Origin: Paenibacillus sp. FSL R5-0341
GTDB lineage: Bacteria; Bacillota; Bacilli; Paenibacillales; Paenibacillaceae
Reading direction: 5' to 3'
Assembly: GCF_037975235.1 (NCBI RefSeq)
Contig: NZ_CP150241.1
Span: forward strand, 3,782,001 to 3,846,000
Length of the DNA stretch: 64,000 nt
Shown here: one piece after another, positions 41,887 to 50,751 of the stretch
Layout of the letters: each line of letters opens with the position of its first letter
Position numbering within the stretch: the stretch's first letter is position 1
Made by a program: the position numbers and the translations under genes
The notes under the pieces: model-generated
The model's database searches: none
The model's input: the letters and a program-made list of their open reading frames with translations, nothing else
Told to the model about the DNA's origin: nothing

Positions 41887-41915
41887 ATTATATTTGATAA
41901 TTATATTATCGTCAA
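41887..41915 (-). promoter_or_regulatory. Early promoter (P-cro)
   Basis: Minus strand TTGACG (41910-41915), 17-base spacer, TATAAT (41887-41892): a near-perfect sigma-A promoter. Operator GATAATTATATTATC (41896-41910) fills the spacer, so a bound repressor would block it. Confidence 0.85.
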
Positions 41916-41921
41916 TATGAT
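41894..41921 (+). promoter_or_regulatory. Repressor promoter (P-cI)
   Basis: TTGATA (41894-41899), 16-base spacer, TATGAT (41916-41921). It overlaps the divergent early promoter, and its start region overlaps operator 41925-41939. Confidence 0.65.
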
Positions 41922-41939
41922 TTTGATAATTTTATTATC
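41896..41939. promoter_or_regulatory. Two operators between repressor and cro-like genes
   Basis: GATAATTATATTATC (41896-41910) and GATAATTTTATTATC (41925-41939), centre to centre 29 bases. They belong to the five-site set GATAAT(3)ATTATC and overlap both divergent promoters, the layout of a lambdoid genetic switch. Confidence 0.8.
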
Positions 41940-41969
41940 TTTCTTATTAAAAAGGAGAAATTGCACAAA

Positions 41970-42368
41970 ATGAAACTAGGTCAGAGGTTAACAGAATTAC
42001 GCGAAAAAAAAGGATTGACTCAAGATCAAATGGCAGAAAGACTCGGTATCAAACGTCCTAGGTACAATTCATGGGAAAATAGTATCGCAAAACCTGACAT
42101 TGAGTTTATTGATAAATTGGCGGAACTGCATCAAGTTTCAGTAGATTTTCTGCTGGGTAGAGATTCAACAGCATTTCCTGAATGGGCAACTCCTAAAGAT
42201 AAAAGAGATTTCAAAACAATGCTAGAGGAAGATGGAGATGTAATGTTTGACGGGGTACCTATCTCAGGTGAGGACAAAGAAAAGATCAAACGCGTCATGG
42301 AAGCAATGTTTTGGGACGCTAAAAAGGATAATAAGAAAACCTACGGTCGTAAAAAGAAAGAGGAATAG
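41970..42368 (+). CDS. CI-like phage repressor
   Basis: A 132-residue protein. N-terminal XRE helix-turn-helix: LTELREKKGLTQDQMAERLGIKRPRYNSWENSIAKPDIEFIDKLAELHQVSVDFLLGR. The short C-terminus (MLEEDGDVMFDGVPISGEDKEKIKRVMEAMFW) is typical of Firmicute repressors that lack a LexA-like peptidase domain. ATG at 41970; a TTG three codons upstream sits too close to AAGGAG. It is followed within 4 bases by an ImmA/IrrE-type gene, whose product probably cuts it on induction. Confidence 0.88.
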   Translation: MKLGQRLTELREKKGLTQDQMAERLGIKRPRYNSWENSIAKPDIEFIDKLAELHQVSVDFLLGRDSTAFPEWATPKDKRDFKTMLEEDGDVMFDGVPISGEDKEKIKRVMEAMFWDAKKDNKKTYGRKKKEE

Positions 42369-42371
42369 CCT

Positions 42372-42779
42372 ATGGACGATATCGTTCAAGGACTCATTAA
42401 ACGCTTCAAGACAAACGACCCCTTTATAATTGCAGAAAGACTTAACATTAAGGTCTGGTACAGTGATCTTGGGAAGAATACACGTGGCATGTACTATCGT
42501 AAACTAAGGCGGCGCTTTATCGTAATTAACTCTGATCTAAGCGAGCCTTGGATGAGATTTGTTTGTGCCCACGAACTCGCCCATGATCGTCTCCACCCTG
42601 GCATAAGCAGATTCTTCTTAGATGAACACTCATTCTTTAATGCAGGCAAATACGAAAGACAGGCAAATCAGTTTGCAATTAAGTTACTGACAGCCACAAT
42701 CGAACCAGAACTTGGCGAAACGAAAGAACAGTTACTAAGACGCTGCTCTATTCCAGCCGAACTACATAGCTTTTTGTAA
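42372..42779 (+). CDS. ImmA/IrrE-type metallopeptidase
   Basis: A 135-residue zinc protease: HELAHDRLH provides the HExxH site (about residues 58-62), with a downstream Glu in NAGKYERQANQFAIKLL. In ICEBs1 and related prophages ImmA cleaves the CI-like repressor after DNA damage signals. The tight coupling with the repressor gene supports the same role. Confidence 0.9.
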   Translation: MDDIVQGLIKRFKTNDPFIIAERLNIKVWYSDLGKNTRGMYYRKLRRRFIVINSDLSEPWMRFVCAHELAHDRLHPGISRFFLDEHSFFNAGKYERQANQFAIKLLTATIEPELGETKEQLLRRCSIPAELHSFL

Positions 42780-42853
42780 TCTTGCGCTTCCACCGTTGCA
42801 AGGCGGTTTAACATATACAAAAAAAGAACACACGTTCGAATGGAGGTAGAATT

Positions 42854-44038
42854 ATGGCAAGTTTCAAGAAATTAAAAAGTGGCTGGAGATATCGGTTAAA
42901 GTATACCGATCCGTTCACTCGACAACAAAAGGAAAAATCAGAGGCTGGTTTTCGAACGAAACCAGAAGCAGAGTTAGCGGCTGCGCAATTTTTAAAGCAG
43001 ACAATAGAAGGGTTTGAACAGTCCGACATTCCTTTGGTAGATTACATTCGTAATTGGATTGATAATTACAAAAAAGGTGTTGTAAGAAAGAACACAATCA
43101 AATTACATGATAACAATCTTAACACCCATATCAAACCTTATTTTAAGCGTCTGATGCTCCAGGATTTAAAACCAGATATGTACCAAGTCTTTTTGGACTC
43201 TCTATTTAAAAAGGGACTCAGTAAACGAACGGTCGAGATCATTAACTCAACAGTATACTCAGCCATAGAGCATGCATTGATTCAAGGGAAAATATTACGC
43301 AATCCATGTAAAGGTTCAATTATTAAAGGAGAGCACAAAAAGAAGACGATCCAATTCATTGATTCAGAGGACATTCCCAAATTTCTTCATACTTCTCGAG
43401 GAGATGGGTACATTTATTGGATTTTCTTTAAAGTGCTGATTGAAACGGGGTTACGAAAAGGTGAGGCTGCCGCTTTAAAGTGGTCGGATATCAATTTCAA
43501 AGAAAAGACGATCCGCGTGGATGAAACACTCGATTTCCAAGCTGAAGACGAGGACGAACTTTTCGGAGATACAAAAACCGAAAATTCTACCCGCACAATT
43601 AGTGTAAGTAACGGAATTATTAATGATTTAAGGTATCATGCTTCATGGCAGAATCAAAATAAGATCAATTTAGGGGAGTCAATGTACAGACACGATTTAA
43701 ACCTAGTCTTGTGCAAAAACGACGGTAGTCCGATGCCTAAATCTAGTCTCTTTAATGCTTCGAAGAGGATTTTGAGAAAGGCTGGTTTGAGTGAGGAATT
43801 AACAATTCACTCCTTAAGACATACCTATGCCGTGGTCATGCTTGAAGCTGGGGCTGACATAAAATTTGTACAAGAGCAGCTTGGGCATGGCAGTGTGCAA
43901 ATTACATCCGATGTATATGCTCATATTTCTAAAAAGCTAGAAAAGCGTAACATTGATAAATATGAAGAGTACACTTCCCGTATTTTTGGATCAGAGAATC
44001 AAAAACCGGGGGATGTTTGGGGGATGCAACCTCAATAG
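42854..44038 (+). CDS. int: Prophage integrase (tyrosine recombinase)
   Basis: A 394-residue integrase: N-terminal arm-binding domain (KLKSGWRYRLKYTDPFTRQQ), SAM-like core-binding domain (about 65-160), and catalytic domain with Arg in ETGLRKGEAAALKW, HSLRHTYAVVML for His-x-x-Arg, GHGSVQ and Tyr in SDVYAHIS. GGAGG lies 6 bases before the ATG. As the last prophage gene before host glnA, it should recognise the attachment site at 44039-44107. Confidence 0.93.
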   Translation: MASFKKLKSGWRYRLKYTDPFTRQQKEKSEAGFRTKPEAELAAAQFLKQTIEGFEQSDIPLVDYIRNWIDNYKKGVVRKNTIKLHDNNLNTHIKPYFKRLMLQDLKPDMYQVFLDSLFKKGLSKRTVEIINSTVYSAIEHALIQGKILRNPCKGSIIKGEHKKKTIQFIDSEDIPKFLHTSRGDGYIYWIFFKVLIETGLRKGEAAALKWSDINFKEKTIRVDETLDFQAEDEDELFGDTKTENSTRTISVSNGIINDLRYHASWQNQNKINLGESMYRHDLNLVLCKNDGSPMPKSSLFNASKRILRKAGLSEELTIHSLRHTYAVVMLEAGADIKFVQEQLGHGSVQITSDVYAHISKKLEKRNIDKYEEYTSRIFGSENQKPGDVWGMQPQ

Positions 44039-44107
44039 AAGTGCAATCTCCTCAAAACGTCCCCCGGCTAGATACTTTAAAACCCCGTAGTTACAAGGTT
44101 TTTGCTA
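44039..44107. other. Right prophage border (attR expected) with glnA terminator
   Basis: The junction between the integrase and host glnA. The core site is expected here, most likely in or near the glnA terminator. It cannot be fixed because the left junction is outside the window. Confidence 0.55.
44076..44103 (-). terminator. Terminator of glnA
   Basis: Minus strand AAAACC ... GGTTTT stem with a 14-base interior (CTTGTAACTACGGG) followed by TTTTAAAG. Just past the glnA stop. Confidence 0.6.
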
Positions 44108-45436
44108 TTAATACAAAGTAATATATTGATCGCGTTCCCATTGGTGGACTTGTGTGCGATACATATCCCACTCAATTTCTTTCAGCTCATAGAAGTGAGC
44201 CAAGGCGTGGTCGCCGAGAGCGTCACAGATGACTTCGCTGCGGATCAATTCATTCAATGCTTCTTTCAGGTCAGCTGGCAGGCTTGGAATGCCTTCTTCC
44301 ACGCGCTCTTCTTCTGACATGATATAGATGTTACGGTCAATTGGAGCTGGTAAGGAAAGCTCACGTTTGATTCCGTCCAGACCTGCTTTCAACAAAACAG
44401 CCAAAGCCAGGTAAGGGTTAGCAGCCGGATCCGGGTTACGAACTTCAACACGTGTACTCAGGCCACGGGAAGCTGGAATACGGATCATTGGGCTACGGTT
44501 ACTAGCAGACCATGCTACATAGCAAGGCGCTTCATATCCTGGTACAAGACGTTTGTATGAGTTCACAGTTGGGTTAGTAATTGCTGCAAACGCACGCGCA
44601 TGCTTGAGCGTTCCAGCCATAAAGTGACGTGCAGTTTTGCTCAGACCCAGCTCGTCCGACTCGTCAACGAATGCATTCTCATTGCCTTTGAACAAGGATT
44701 GGTTACAGTGCATACCGGAACCGTTCATACCAAACAGTGGTTTCGGCATAAAGGTAGCATGTAGACCATGCTGACGTGCAATCGTTTTAACAACGAGTTT
44801 GAACGTTTGGATCTGGTCTGCTGCTTTCAGAGCATCAGCATATTTAAAGTCGATCTCATGCTGACCTGGAGCTACCTCATGGTGGGAAGCTTCGATCTCA
44901 AAGCCCATTTCTTCAAGTGTGATAACGATGTCACGACGACAGTTTTCACCAAGATCCGTAGGCGCAAGGTCAAAATATCCACCTTGGTCATTCAGTTCGT
45001 TAGTCGGGTTTCCTTTTTCGTCTGTTTTGAACAAGAAGAACTCTGGTTCAGGACCGACGTTGAAGGAAGTGAATCCCATTTCTTCGGCTTCCTTCAGATT
45101 ACGTTTCAAGATGCCACGCGGATCTCCTGGGAACGGATTACCATCCGGAAGATACACGTCACAAATCAGGCGTGCAACACGGTTCTCTGCAACCCATGGG
45201 AAAATAAGCCAAGAATCTAGATCTGGATAGAGGTACATGTCGGACTCTTCAATACGTACATAACCTTCAATGGAAGATCCATCGAACATCATTTTGTTAT
45301 CCAGAGCCTTAGTCAACTGGCTCACAGGAATCTCAACGTTTTTGATAGCTCCAAGCAAATCAGTAAATTGCAATCGAATGAATCGTACGTTTTCTTCTTT
45401 CGAAATGCGGAGAATGTCTTCTTTTGTATAACTCAC
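44108..45436 (-). CDS. glnA: Glutamine synthetase type I
   Basis: A 442-residue GSI-alpha enzyme that makes glutamine from glutamate, ammonia and ATP. Motifs: [19 protein letters not shown], the Glu-rich metal site in [32 protein letters not shown], and the ATP/active-site [21 protein letters not shown] (read in two pieces) with [11 protein letters not shown]. It lacks the adenylylation tyrosine region of GSI-beta. It lies downstream of glnR, with which it forms the glnRA operon; feedback-inhibited GlnA also controls GlnR in Bacillus. Confidence 0.97.
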   Translation of the reverse strand: MSYTKEDILRISKEENVRFIRLQFTDLLGAIKNVEIPVSQLTKALDNKMMFDGSSIEGYVRIEESDMYLYPDLDSWLIFPWVAENRVARLICDVYLPDGNPFPGDPRGILKRNLKEAEEMGFTSFNVGPEPEFFLFKTDEKGNPTNELNDQGGYFDLAPTDLGENCRRDIVITLEEMGFEIEASHHEVAPGQHEIDFKYADALKAADQIQTFKLVVKTIARQHGLHATFMPKPLFGMNGSGMHCNQSLFKGNENAFVDESDELGLSKTARHFMAGTLKHARAFAAITNPTVNSYKRLVPGYEAPCYVAWSASNRSPMIRIPASRGLSTRVEVRNPDPAANPYLALAVLLKAGLDGIKRELSLPAPIDRNIYIMSEEERVEEGIPSLPADLKEALNELIRSEVICDALGDHALAHFYELKEIEWDMYRTQVHQWERDQYITLY

Positions 45437-45565
45437 TATAACCTCTCCCTTTCTTATCTGCGTATTTGGCTTGCCTGTTATATTTGTACATTAGAAAGTT
45501 CCACGGGTCAAGGAGTCTCACACCAAAAGTGCATGTTTTCCCCTCACTCGCCAAGTTATGCGAAT

Positions 45566-45979
45566 TTACTTTTTATTAAAGAATCGGGAAAGCTCTCCCT
45601 GAATGAGAGATACTTGTCCAGGTCTCTTACCTGATACAAGCTGTTGCTTCAGCAAGCGATGCAACTGCGTATCGGACAGCTCTCTGCGTTTGACTTCAGT
45701 ATCTGGCGTGATAACTGTAGCTTCCTCGGATTCTTTCGAAACAGGATTCATCACTTGTTTGATCCCCGCGATGTTAACTCCTTTTTCAATCAAAGCCTTA
45801 ATCTCTAGCAATCTCTCAACGTCATTAAAAGAGAACAAACGTTGATTACCTGACGTTCTCGCAGGAACGATCAAGCTGTGCTGCTCATAATAACGAATCT
45901 GACGTGCAGACAGATCCGTAAGTTTCATTACAATACCAATCGGGAATAAGGCCATATTTCTGCGAATTTCATCACCCAT
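45566..45979 (-). CDS. glnR: MerR-family nitrogen regulator GlnR
   Basis: A 137-residue protein: MGDEIRRNMALFPIGIVMKL... matches GlnR starts, so ATG 45979 is chosen over 46000. MerR helix-turn-helix SARQIRYYEQHSLIVPARTSGNQRLFS; the C-terminus (QVSLIQGELSRFFNKK) is the autoinhibitory/GlnA-contact tail. It represses glnRA under nitrogen excess. A GlnR-type box lies upstream. Confidence 0.95.
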   Translation of the reverse strand: MGDEIRRNMALFPIGIVMKLTDLSARQIRYYEQHSLIVPARTSGNQRLFSFNDVERLLEIKALIEKGVNIAGIKQVMNPVSKESEEATVITPDTEVKRRELSDTQLHRLLKQQLVSGKRPGQVSLIQGELSRFFNKK

Positions 45980-46014
45980 GTTCATCAACCTTCCAGTCAT
46001 CTATTCTTCACCCT

Positions 46015-46044
46015 ATTGTACATTTAGTTGTTACCAAGTGTCAA
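46015..46044 (-). promoter_or_regulatory. Promoter of glnRA
   Basis: Minus strand TTGACA (46039-46044), 18-base spacer, TACAAT (46015-46020). It starts transcription about 30 bases before the glnR start. Confidence 0.75.
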
Positions 46045-46049
46045 TGACA

Positions 46050-46066
46050 TGTTAGATAAACTCACA
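46050..46066. promoter_or_regulatory. GlnR/TnrA box
   Basis: TGTTAGATAAACTCACA fits TGTNA-N7-TNACA exactly. It lies 5 bases upstream of the glnRA -35 element and overlaps the end of ynbB. It supports autoregulation by GlnR. Confidence 0.7.
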
Positions 46067-47315
46067 ATAATTTACGATCTTTCATGGTCTGTAACGCCAT
46101 TAAAACGCCATATTTGACATGAGAGTACGTTAATCCGCCTTGCATATACCCGATATATGGCTCCCGAATAGGTGCATCGGCTGACAATTCCAGACTTCCC
46201 CCCTGAATAAACGTACCTGCCGCCATAATGACAGGATGTTCATAACCAGGCATGTCCCAAGGTTCAGGAACCACGTGGCTATCCACAGCAGCTGCACGCT
46301 GAATCCCCTGCACGAAAGCGATCAGATGCTCGGCAGAGCTGAACTGCACAGCCTGAATCAGATCTGTGCGAGCTTCATTCCAAGCGGGTTTGGTTACAAA
46401 TCCGGATTGAGCAAACATCGCGGCAGCAAACGTACTTCCTTTGATAGCTTGTCCTACAATTGTCGGAGCCATGTAAAGTCCTTGATAGATGCCACGTGTT
46501 GTCCCTAGCATTGCTCCCACTTCTCCCCCGATTCCTGGGGCTGTCAGACGATAAGCTGCAAGTTGTACGTACTGTTCCTTCCCACATATGTATCCACCGG
46601 TTTCAGCAATGCCTCCACCAGGATTCTTAATAAGTGACCCGGCCATCAGATCAACTCCGACTTCTGTCGGTTCACGTTCCTCCGTGAATTCACCATAACA
46701 ATTATCCACGAATACGATGACATCTTCCTTCATTGCTTTAACACGTGTAACCATCTCAGCGATCTCAGCAACGCAGAAGGATGAGCGCCAGTCATAACCA
46801 CGTGAACGTTGAATCCCAATGACTTTTGTAGCCGGTGTGATGCTTTTCTCAACTGCTGTCCAATCGACTCCACCTTCTGCAGTTAAAGCCGTCTCACGGT
46901 AACCGATGCCAAAATCGCGTAAAGAACCTGTACCATCGCCCGGTTTGCCAATTACTTTATGCAATGTGTCATAAGGCTTACCCGTGATGTATAATAATTC
47001 GTCACCTGGGCGCAGCACGCCAAAGAGAGCTGTACTAATCGTATGTGTACCCGAAGCAAAATGAGGACGTACCAACGCGGCTTCCGCGCCGAACACATCA
47101 GCATATACTTCATCGAGCACTTCACGCCCACGATCGTTATACGCATAACCTGTTGAACCTGCAAAGTGAAAATCACTTACTTTCCGCTGTTGAAAAGCAT
47201 TAATGACCTTCCATTGGTTGTGATCTGTGATCCGATCAATCTGTTGAAGTTTTCCTTCTATCTGACGCTCCACTTGATGCTGAAGATCAGATATTTCTGA
47301 ATCAAAGCTTACCAT
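46062..47315 (-). CDS. ynbB: YnbB, methionine gamma-lyase-like PLP protein
   Basis: A 417-residue fold-type I PLP enzyme of the 'aluminium resistance'/Met_gamma_lyase family. FAGSTGYAYNDRGREVLDEVYADVFGAEAALVRP at the start, Asp204 in VFVDNCYGEF and the PLP lysine Lys230 in MAGSLIKNPGGG. Substrate is unknown in most bacteria. It is conserved beside hflX and glnR in Bacillus. Confidence 0.9.
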   Translation of the reverse strand: MVSFDSEISDLQHQVERQIEGKLQQIDRITDHNQWKVINAFQQRKVSDFHFAGSTGYAYNDRGREVLDEVYADVFGAEAALVRPHFASGTHTISTALFGVLRPGDELLYITGKPYDTLHKVIGKPGDGTGSLRDFGIGYRETALTAEGGVDWTAVEKSITPATKVIGIQRSRGYDWRSSFCVAEIAEMVTRVKAMKEDVIVFVDNCYGEFTEEREPTEVGVDLMAGSLIKNPGGGIAETGGYICGKEQYVQLAAYRLTAPGIGGEVGAMLGTTRGIYQGLYMAPTIVGQAIKGSTFAAAMFAQSGFVTKPAWNEARTDLIQAVQFSSAEHLIAFVQGIQRAAAVDSHVVPEPWDMPGYEHPVIMAAGTFIQGGSLELSADAPIREPYIGYMQGGLTYSHVKYGVLMALQTMKDRKLL

Positions 47316-47399
47316 CTTACTTCATTCTCCTTCATAGCACGAATCTGACGTTGAATATCCATTATCGTGTCAACTTATCACATCAATATGTCATGAATA

Positions 47400-48686
47400 T
47401 TACAATTCAATGAATTCTTCAAGCATATAACCAAATTTCTCATATTCACCTTTTTGCAATTCAACTTCATAAATCACATCATTCTCTTCAAAGCTGGTAT
47501 CCACGACGTCACCAATTTTGTAGAGTACCGACGTAAGATCACCACGTTCTGCCGGAATACGGAAGCGCTTCGTGTCACCTGTCAGCTCCGTCTGAATCAA
47601 TTCACGGATTTTAAGTAGATCGTCCGAGTCTAATGCGCTTACTTTGATATGGTCCTTATCCAATGGAAGCATCTCAAGCTGTTCAGGAGTACATGCATCT
47701 TTCTTGTTATAGAGCACTAACTGTGGCTTGTCCCCTGAACCAAGTTCTTGCAGAATCGTGTTAACCGTTCGCATCTGATCTTCACGCATAGCTGATGAGG
47801 CGTCAACAACATGCAGGATCAGGTCTGCTTCATTCACTTCCTCCAGCGTTGCACGGAATGCTGCAATTAGATCATGCGGGAGATTTTGAATAAATCCTAC
47901 CGTGTCGGTAAGTACGATCTCTTTACCACTTGGAAGTTCCATCGTGCGTGATGTTGGATCCAGTGTAGCGAATAGCTGATCTTGAATATACACATCTGCA
48001 GCAGTTAACTGCTTGAGCAAGGTTGATTTGCCAGCATTGGTATAACCAACAAGGGCCACCTGAACAATACCTGTCTTTTTACGGCGTTCACGATGCAACT
48101 TGCGATGACGAGTCAATTCTTCCAGATGACGCTTCAGATCATCGATACGACCACGGATGTGACGGCGGTCTGTCTCCAGCTTGCTTTCACCCGGACCTCT
48201 TGTTCCGATTCCGCCTCCAAGTCTGGAAAGGTTCTTACCATGACCGGACAACCGTGGCAACAAGTAGCTATGTTGAGCCAACTCCACTTGAATGATACCT
48301 TCTCTGGTGTTGGCACGTTGTGCAAAGATGTCCAAAATCAATTGGGTACGGTCAATAATTTTGAGATCGAGGGTTTCTTCCAGATTACGAACCTGCGCAC
48401 CTGACAATTCCTGATCAAAAATAGCTGTAGTTGCTCCGAGTTCCTCCGCAATTGCACGAAGCTCTTCCACCTTACCTTTACCAATGAACCATTTGGTATC
48501 ACGTTTTTCCCTGTTCTGAGAAAGCACACTCAGCACTTCCACTCCAGCTGTCTCGGCAAGTTTCACCAGTTCCTCTAAAGAGTACTCCGGATTGATACCT
48601 GTACGTTTAACATCATCCGTAACAAGACTCACCAAGACGGCGCGATCTTTTTTGACCATATCTGTATCATGTGTGCCATTTGTCAT
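47400..48686 (-). CDS. hflX: Ribosome-associated GTPase HflX
   Basis: A 428-residue GTPase that splits stalled ribosomes. HflX domain with LSQNREKRDTKWFIGKGKVEEL, then IIDRTQLILDIFAQRANTREGIIQVELAQ and the GLSRLGGGIGTRGPGESKLE glycine loop; G1 GYTNAGKST, G3 DTVGFI, G4 NKKD. The ATG at 48686 (MTNGTHD) is preferred because GAGGGAG is 11 bases upstream. Confidence 0.95.
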   Translation of the reverse strand: MTNGTHDTDMVKKDRAVLVSLVTDDVKRTGINPEYSLEELVKLAETAGVEVLSVLSQNREKRDTKWFIGKGKVEELRAIAEELGATTAIFDQELSGAQVRNLEETLDLKIIDRTQLILDIFAQRANTREGIIQVELAQHSYLLPRLSGHGKNLSRLGGGIGTRGPGESKLETDRRHIRGRIDDLKRHLEELTRHRKLHRERRKKTGIVQVALVGYTNAGKSTLLKQLTAADVYIQDQLFATLDPTSRTMELPSGKEIVLTDTVGFIQNLPHDLIAAFRATLEEVNEADLILHVVDASSAMREDQMRTVNTILQELGSGDKPQLVLYNKKDACTPEQLEMLPLDKDHIKVSALDSDDLLKIRELIQTELTGDTKRFRIPAERGDLTSVLYKIGDVVDTSFEENDVIYEVELQKGEYEKFGYMLEEFIEL

Positions 48687-48809
48687 GTATATGTTCACTC
48701 CCTCTTATTACTAATCCGTTGATTAATCGTTTTTGCCATGAATATGCCATGGCATGCCTTAAGCCGAACCGGTTGGCCCGGCCGGCTGGTGTAAAAACTA
48801 TATTATCGC

Positions 48810-49781
48810 TTACTTTCGCTCAAAGTTCAAATCCTCTGTACGGATTGTCATCAGCTCCAGTTTCCCTGGACTGCCTTCTGAGTATTGTTCCAACAAGCGA
48901 ACCGCCTGATGCCTGATCGAACGCTCAATGGCATTACGAACGTATCTGGCGTTACTGAACGCATGCAGCGAATCATTTTTTTCCTGAAGCAAATGTTGCT
49001 TCAACTTGAGTATGGTCTGTGGCATTAGAATATAATCACGCTCTTTGGCCATAATCTCAGAGATTTGAATCAACTGATCAATACTATAGTCTGGAAACTC
49101 TACCTGAATGGGAAAGCGGGAAGGTAACCCCGGATTCGTCTGGAGAAAAAAATCAATTTCTTCCGAATACCCGGCAAGAATCAGTATAAACTGATTTTTA
49201 TTATCTTCCATGGACTTCACAAGCGTATCAATGGCTTCCTTGCCAAAATCCTTCTCACCACCGCGTGCCAAACTGTATGCTTCATCAATGAACAAGATCC
49301 CACCGAGTGCCTTTTTGACCAGATCTCTTGTTTTCTGCGCCGTGTGACCGATATACTCTCCTACCAGATCCGCACGCTCTACTTCAATAAGATGTCCTTT
49401 ACTCAACACACCCATCTTCTGAAAAAGTTTCGCAACAATTCTGGCTACAGTTGTCTTACCGGTCCCCGGATTACCTTTGAAGATCATATGATACACGTGC
49501 GCGCCACTAAGTAAGCCTGCTTCGGTACGCATTTGAGCAATCTGTAGGAAAGCATAGATTTCAAATACCAAGTCCTTGATATTTTCAAGTCCAACCAGTT
49601 GTTCCAATTCACCCTGTATCTCCTGGAAGTGCGCATGTTTGGTTATACTCTTAGCCGCCTGTACTGCCGCTGCTTCGTCTTTGACCAACATCTGAGGTTC
49701 CTGGTTACGCAATACAATATTAATTTGTCTGGATGGTCTGCCTCCTGGTTGCTCTCCTGCAGCCATGACCCGTCCGTTCAT
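48810..49781 (-). CDS. spoVK: Stage V sporulation protein K (AAA+ ATPase)
   Basis: A 323-residue AAA+ protein of the CbxX/CfqX type: Walker A GNPGTGKTT, Walker B GGILFIDEAYSLARGG, sensor region ILAGYSEEIDFFLQTNPGLPSRF. It is needed for spore cortex maturation in Bacillus. AGAGGTG lies 8 bases before the ATG. A spore-former is implied. Confidence 0.92.
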   Translation of the reverse strand: MNGRVMAAGEQPGGRPSRQINIVLRNQEPQMLVKDEAAAVQAAKSITKHAHFQEIQGELEQLVGLENIKDLVFEIYAFLQIAQMRTEAGLLSGAHVYHMIFKGNPGTGKTTVARIVAKLFQKMGVLSKGHLIEVERADLVGEYIGHTAQKTRDLVKKALGGILFIDEAYSLARGGEKDFGKEAIDTLVKSMEDNKNQFILILAGYSEEIDFFLQTNPGLPSRFPIQVEFPDYSIDQLIQISEIMAKERDYILMPQTILKLKQHLLQEKNDSLHAFSNARYVRNAIERSIRHQAVRLLEQYSEGSPGKLELMTIRTEDLNFERK

Positions 49782-49891
49782 TCGCCATCACCTCTATTTT
49801 ATCGGGCTGAACTCTCCTGATTATTAATGTATTCTATCAGGTGCTCCAATATTAGAAGGATCATGAAGAATTCTAAGGCCAGGTACGTGTC

Positions 49892-50455
49892 TCAAATCTG
49901 AATGTTTTTTCGAAACTCTCCGTTCTCAAACAAACTCTGCCTGTGCTTCAGTGATAACTGAAAGTATGGGAATACATGTGCATCAATGGCATGCAGCAGT
50001 TCCTTTGCCGTCTTGTTTGCCAAGTCATAATCACCTGTCGTAATATGCTTCCGTGACAATGCATCTTCAAGCTCATCTTCGTCCAGCAAAAACACTTCTC
50101 CATCTTTCAGCACAACGACATCCAGATACAGGTCATCAAACCAAGGAACACCTTGATCGGTTATCCCCTGACTACGACATGTATCAATGTACCACTCTAC
50201 AATCCGTTCCTGATCGTCAAACATCGCCGTAACTACAAAGTGTTCTCCCTTCGGATAGTATTGCAGCCAAGAATAACCTTTATCTGCGATACAGAAGGTA
50301 CTGCCTCCATATGTTTTCCACAGAGGTTCTTTCAAATCCTGTATGGTGTACAACGTAATATAACCTGTGAAAATTTTGGATTGAACGAACCGGCATGTGA
50401 ATTGTCGGTTCGTAATCCGGCGCCAGTTCGCGCGGTCCCCGAATTTCCGTTTCAT
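49892..50455 (-). CDS. DUF402 protein (YgaC/nucleoside phosphatase-type fold)
   Basis: A 187-residue protein; ATG at 50455 is chosen (AGAGGGG upstream), since the frame before it looks non-coding. WLQYYPKGEHFVVTAMFDDQERIVEWYIDTCRSQGI...DDLYLDVVVLKDGEVFLLDEDEL is the DUF402 core, including the D..LDv.v...G...l.De motif. Some members hydrolyse nucleoside di- and triphosphates. Confidence 0.85.
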   Translation of the reverse strand: MKRKFGDRANWRRITNRQFTCRFVQSKIFTGYITLYTIQDLKEPLWKTYGGSTFCIADKGYSWLQYYPKGEHFVVTAMFDDQERIVEWYIDTCRSQGITDQGVPWFDDLYLDVVVLKDGEVFLLDEDELEDALSRKHITTGDYDLANKTAKELLHAIDAHVFPYFQLSLKHRQSLFENGEFRKNIQI

Positions 50456-50673
50456 ACGAACCCCTCTTTGCCGACTACAGGCCCGTGACCTGCTCTCATA
50501 TTGGTGAACAATGTAATAACGTCCGCATGATGGCTTCCAGCGCTCTGGACCCACCTTGCACAACGTATTACGAATAGTTACAGCTTACCATATTTAAGGT
50601 ATACACTCAAAATCAAGCTTTGTCCCACCTATTCATTAAATGAGCTTTTATTACGGATGGTTCCGTATAACAC

Positions 50674-50713
50674 AAAAAAACTGCTTCACCGGGTTTCCGG
50701 GAAGCAGTTTTTT
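50674..50713. terminator. Bidirectional terminator after the PBP gene
   Basis: AAAAAAACTGCTTC - ACCGGGTTTCCGGG - GAAGCAGTTTTTT, with T-runs on both strands. Confidence 0.9.
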
Positions 50714-50751
50714 CAATGTAGCTTAATGTAGCTATTTAGTGATTCAATGGC

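Noticed and set aside
1-44107. tRNA genes or a CRISPR array in the prophage
   Set aside because: None was recognised by eye; no regular repeat-spacer pattern and no clear cloverleaf with a CCA-adjacent stem was seen.
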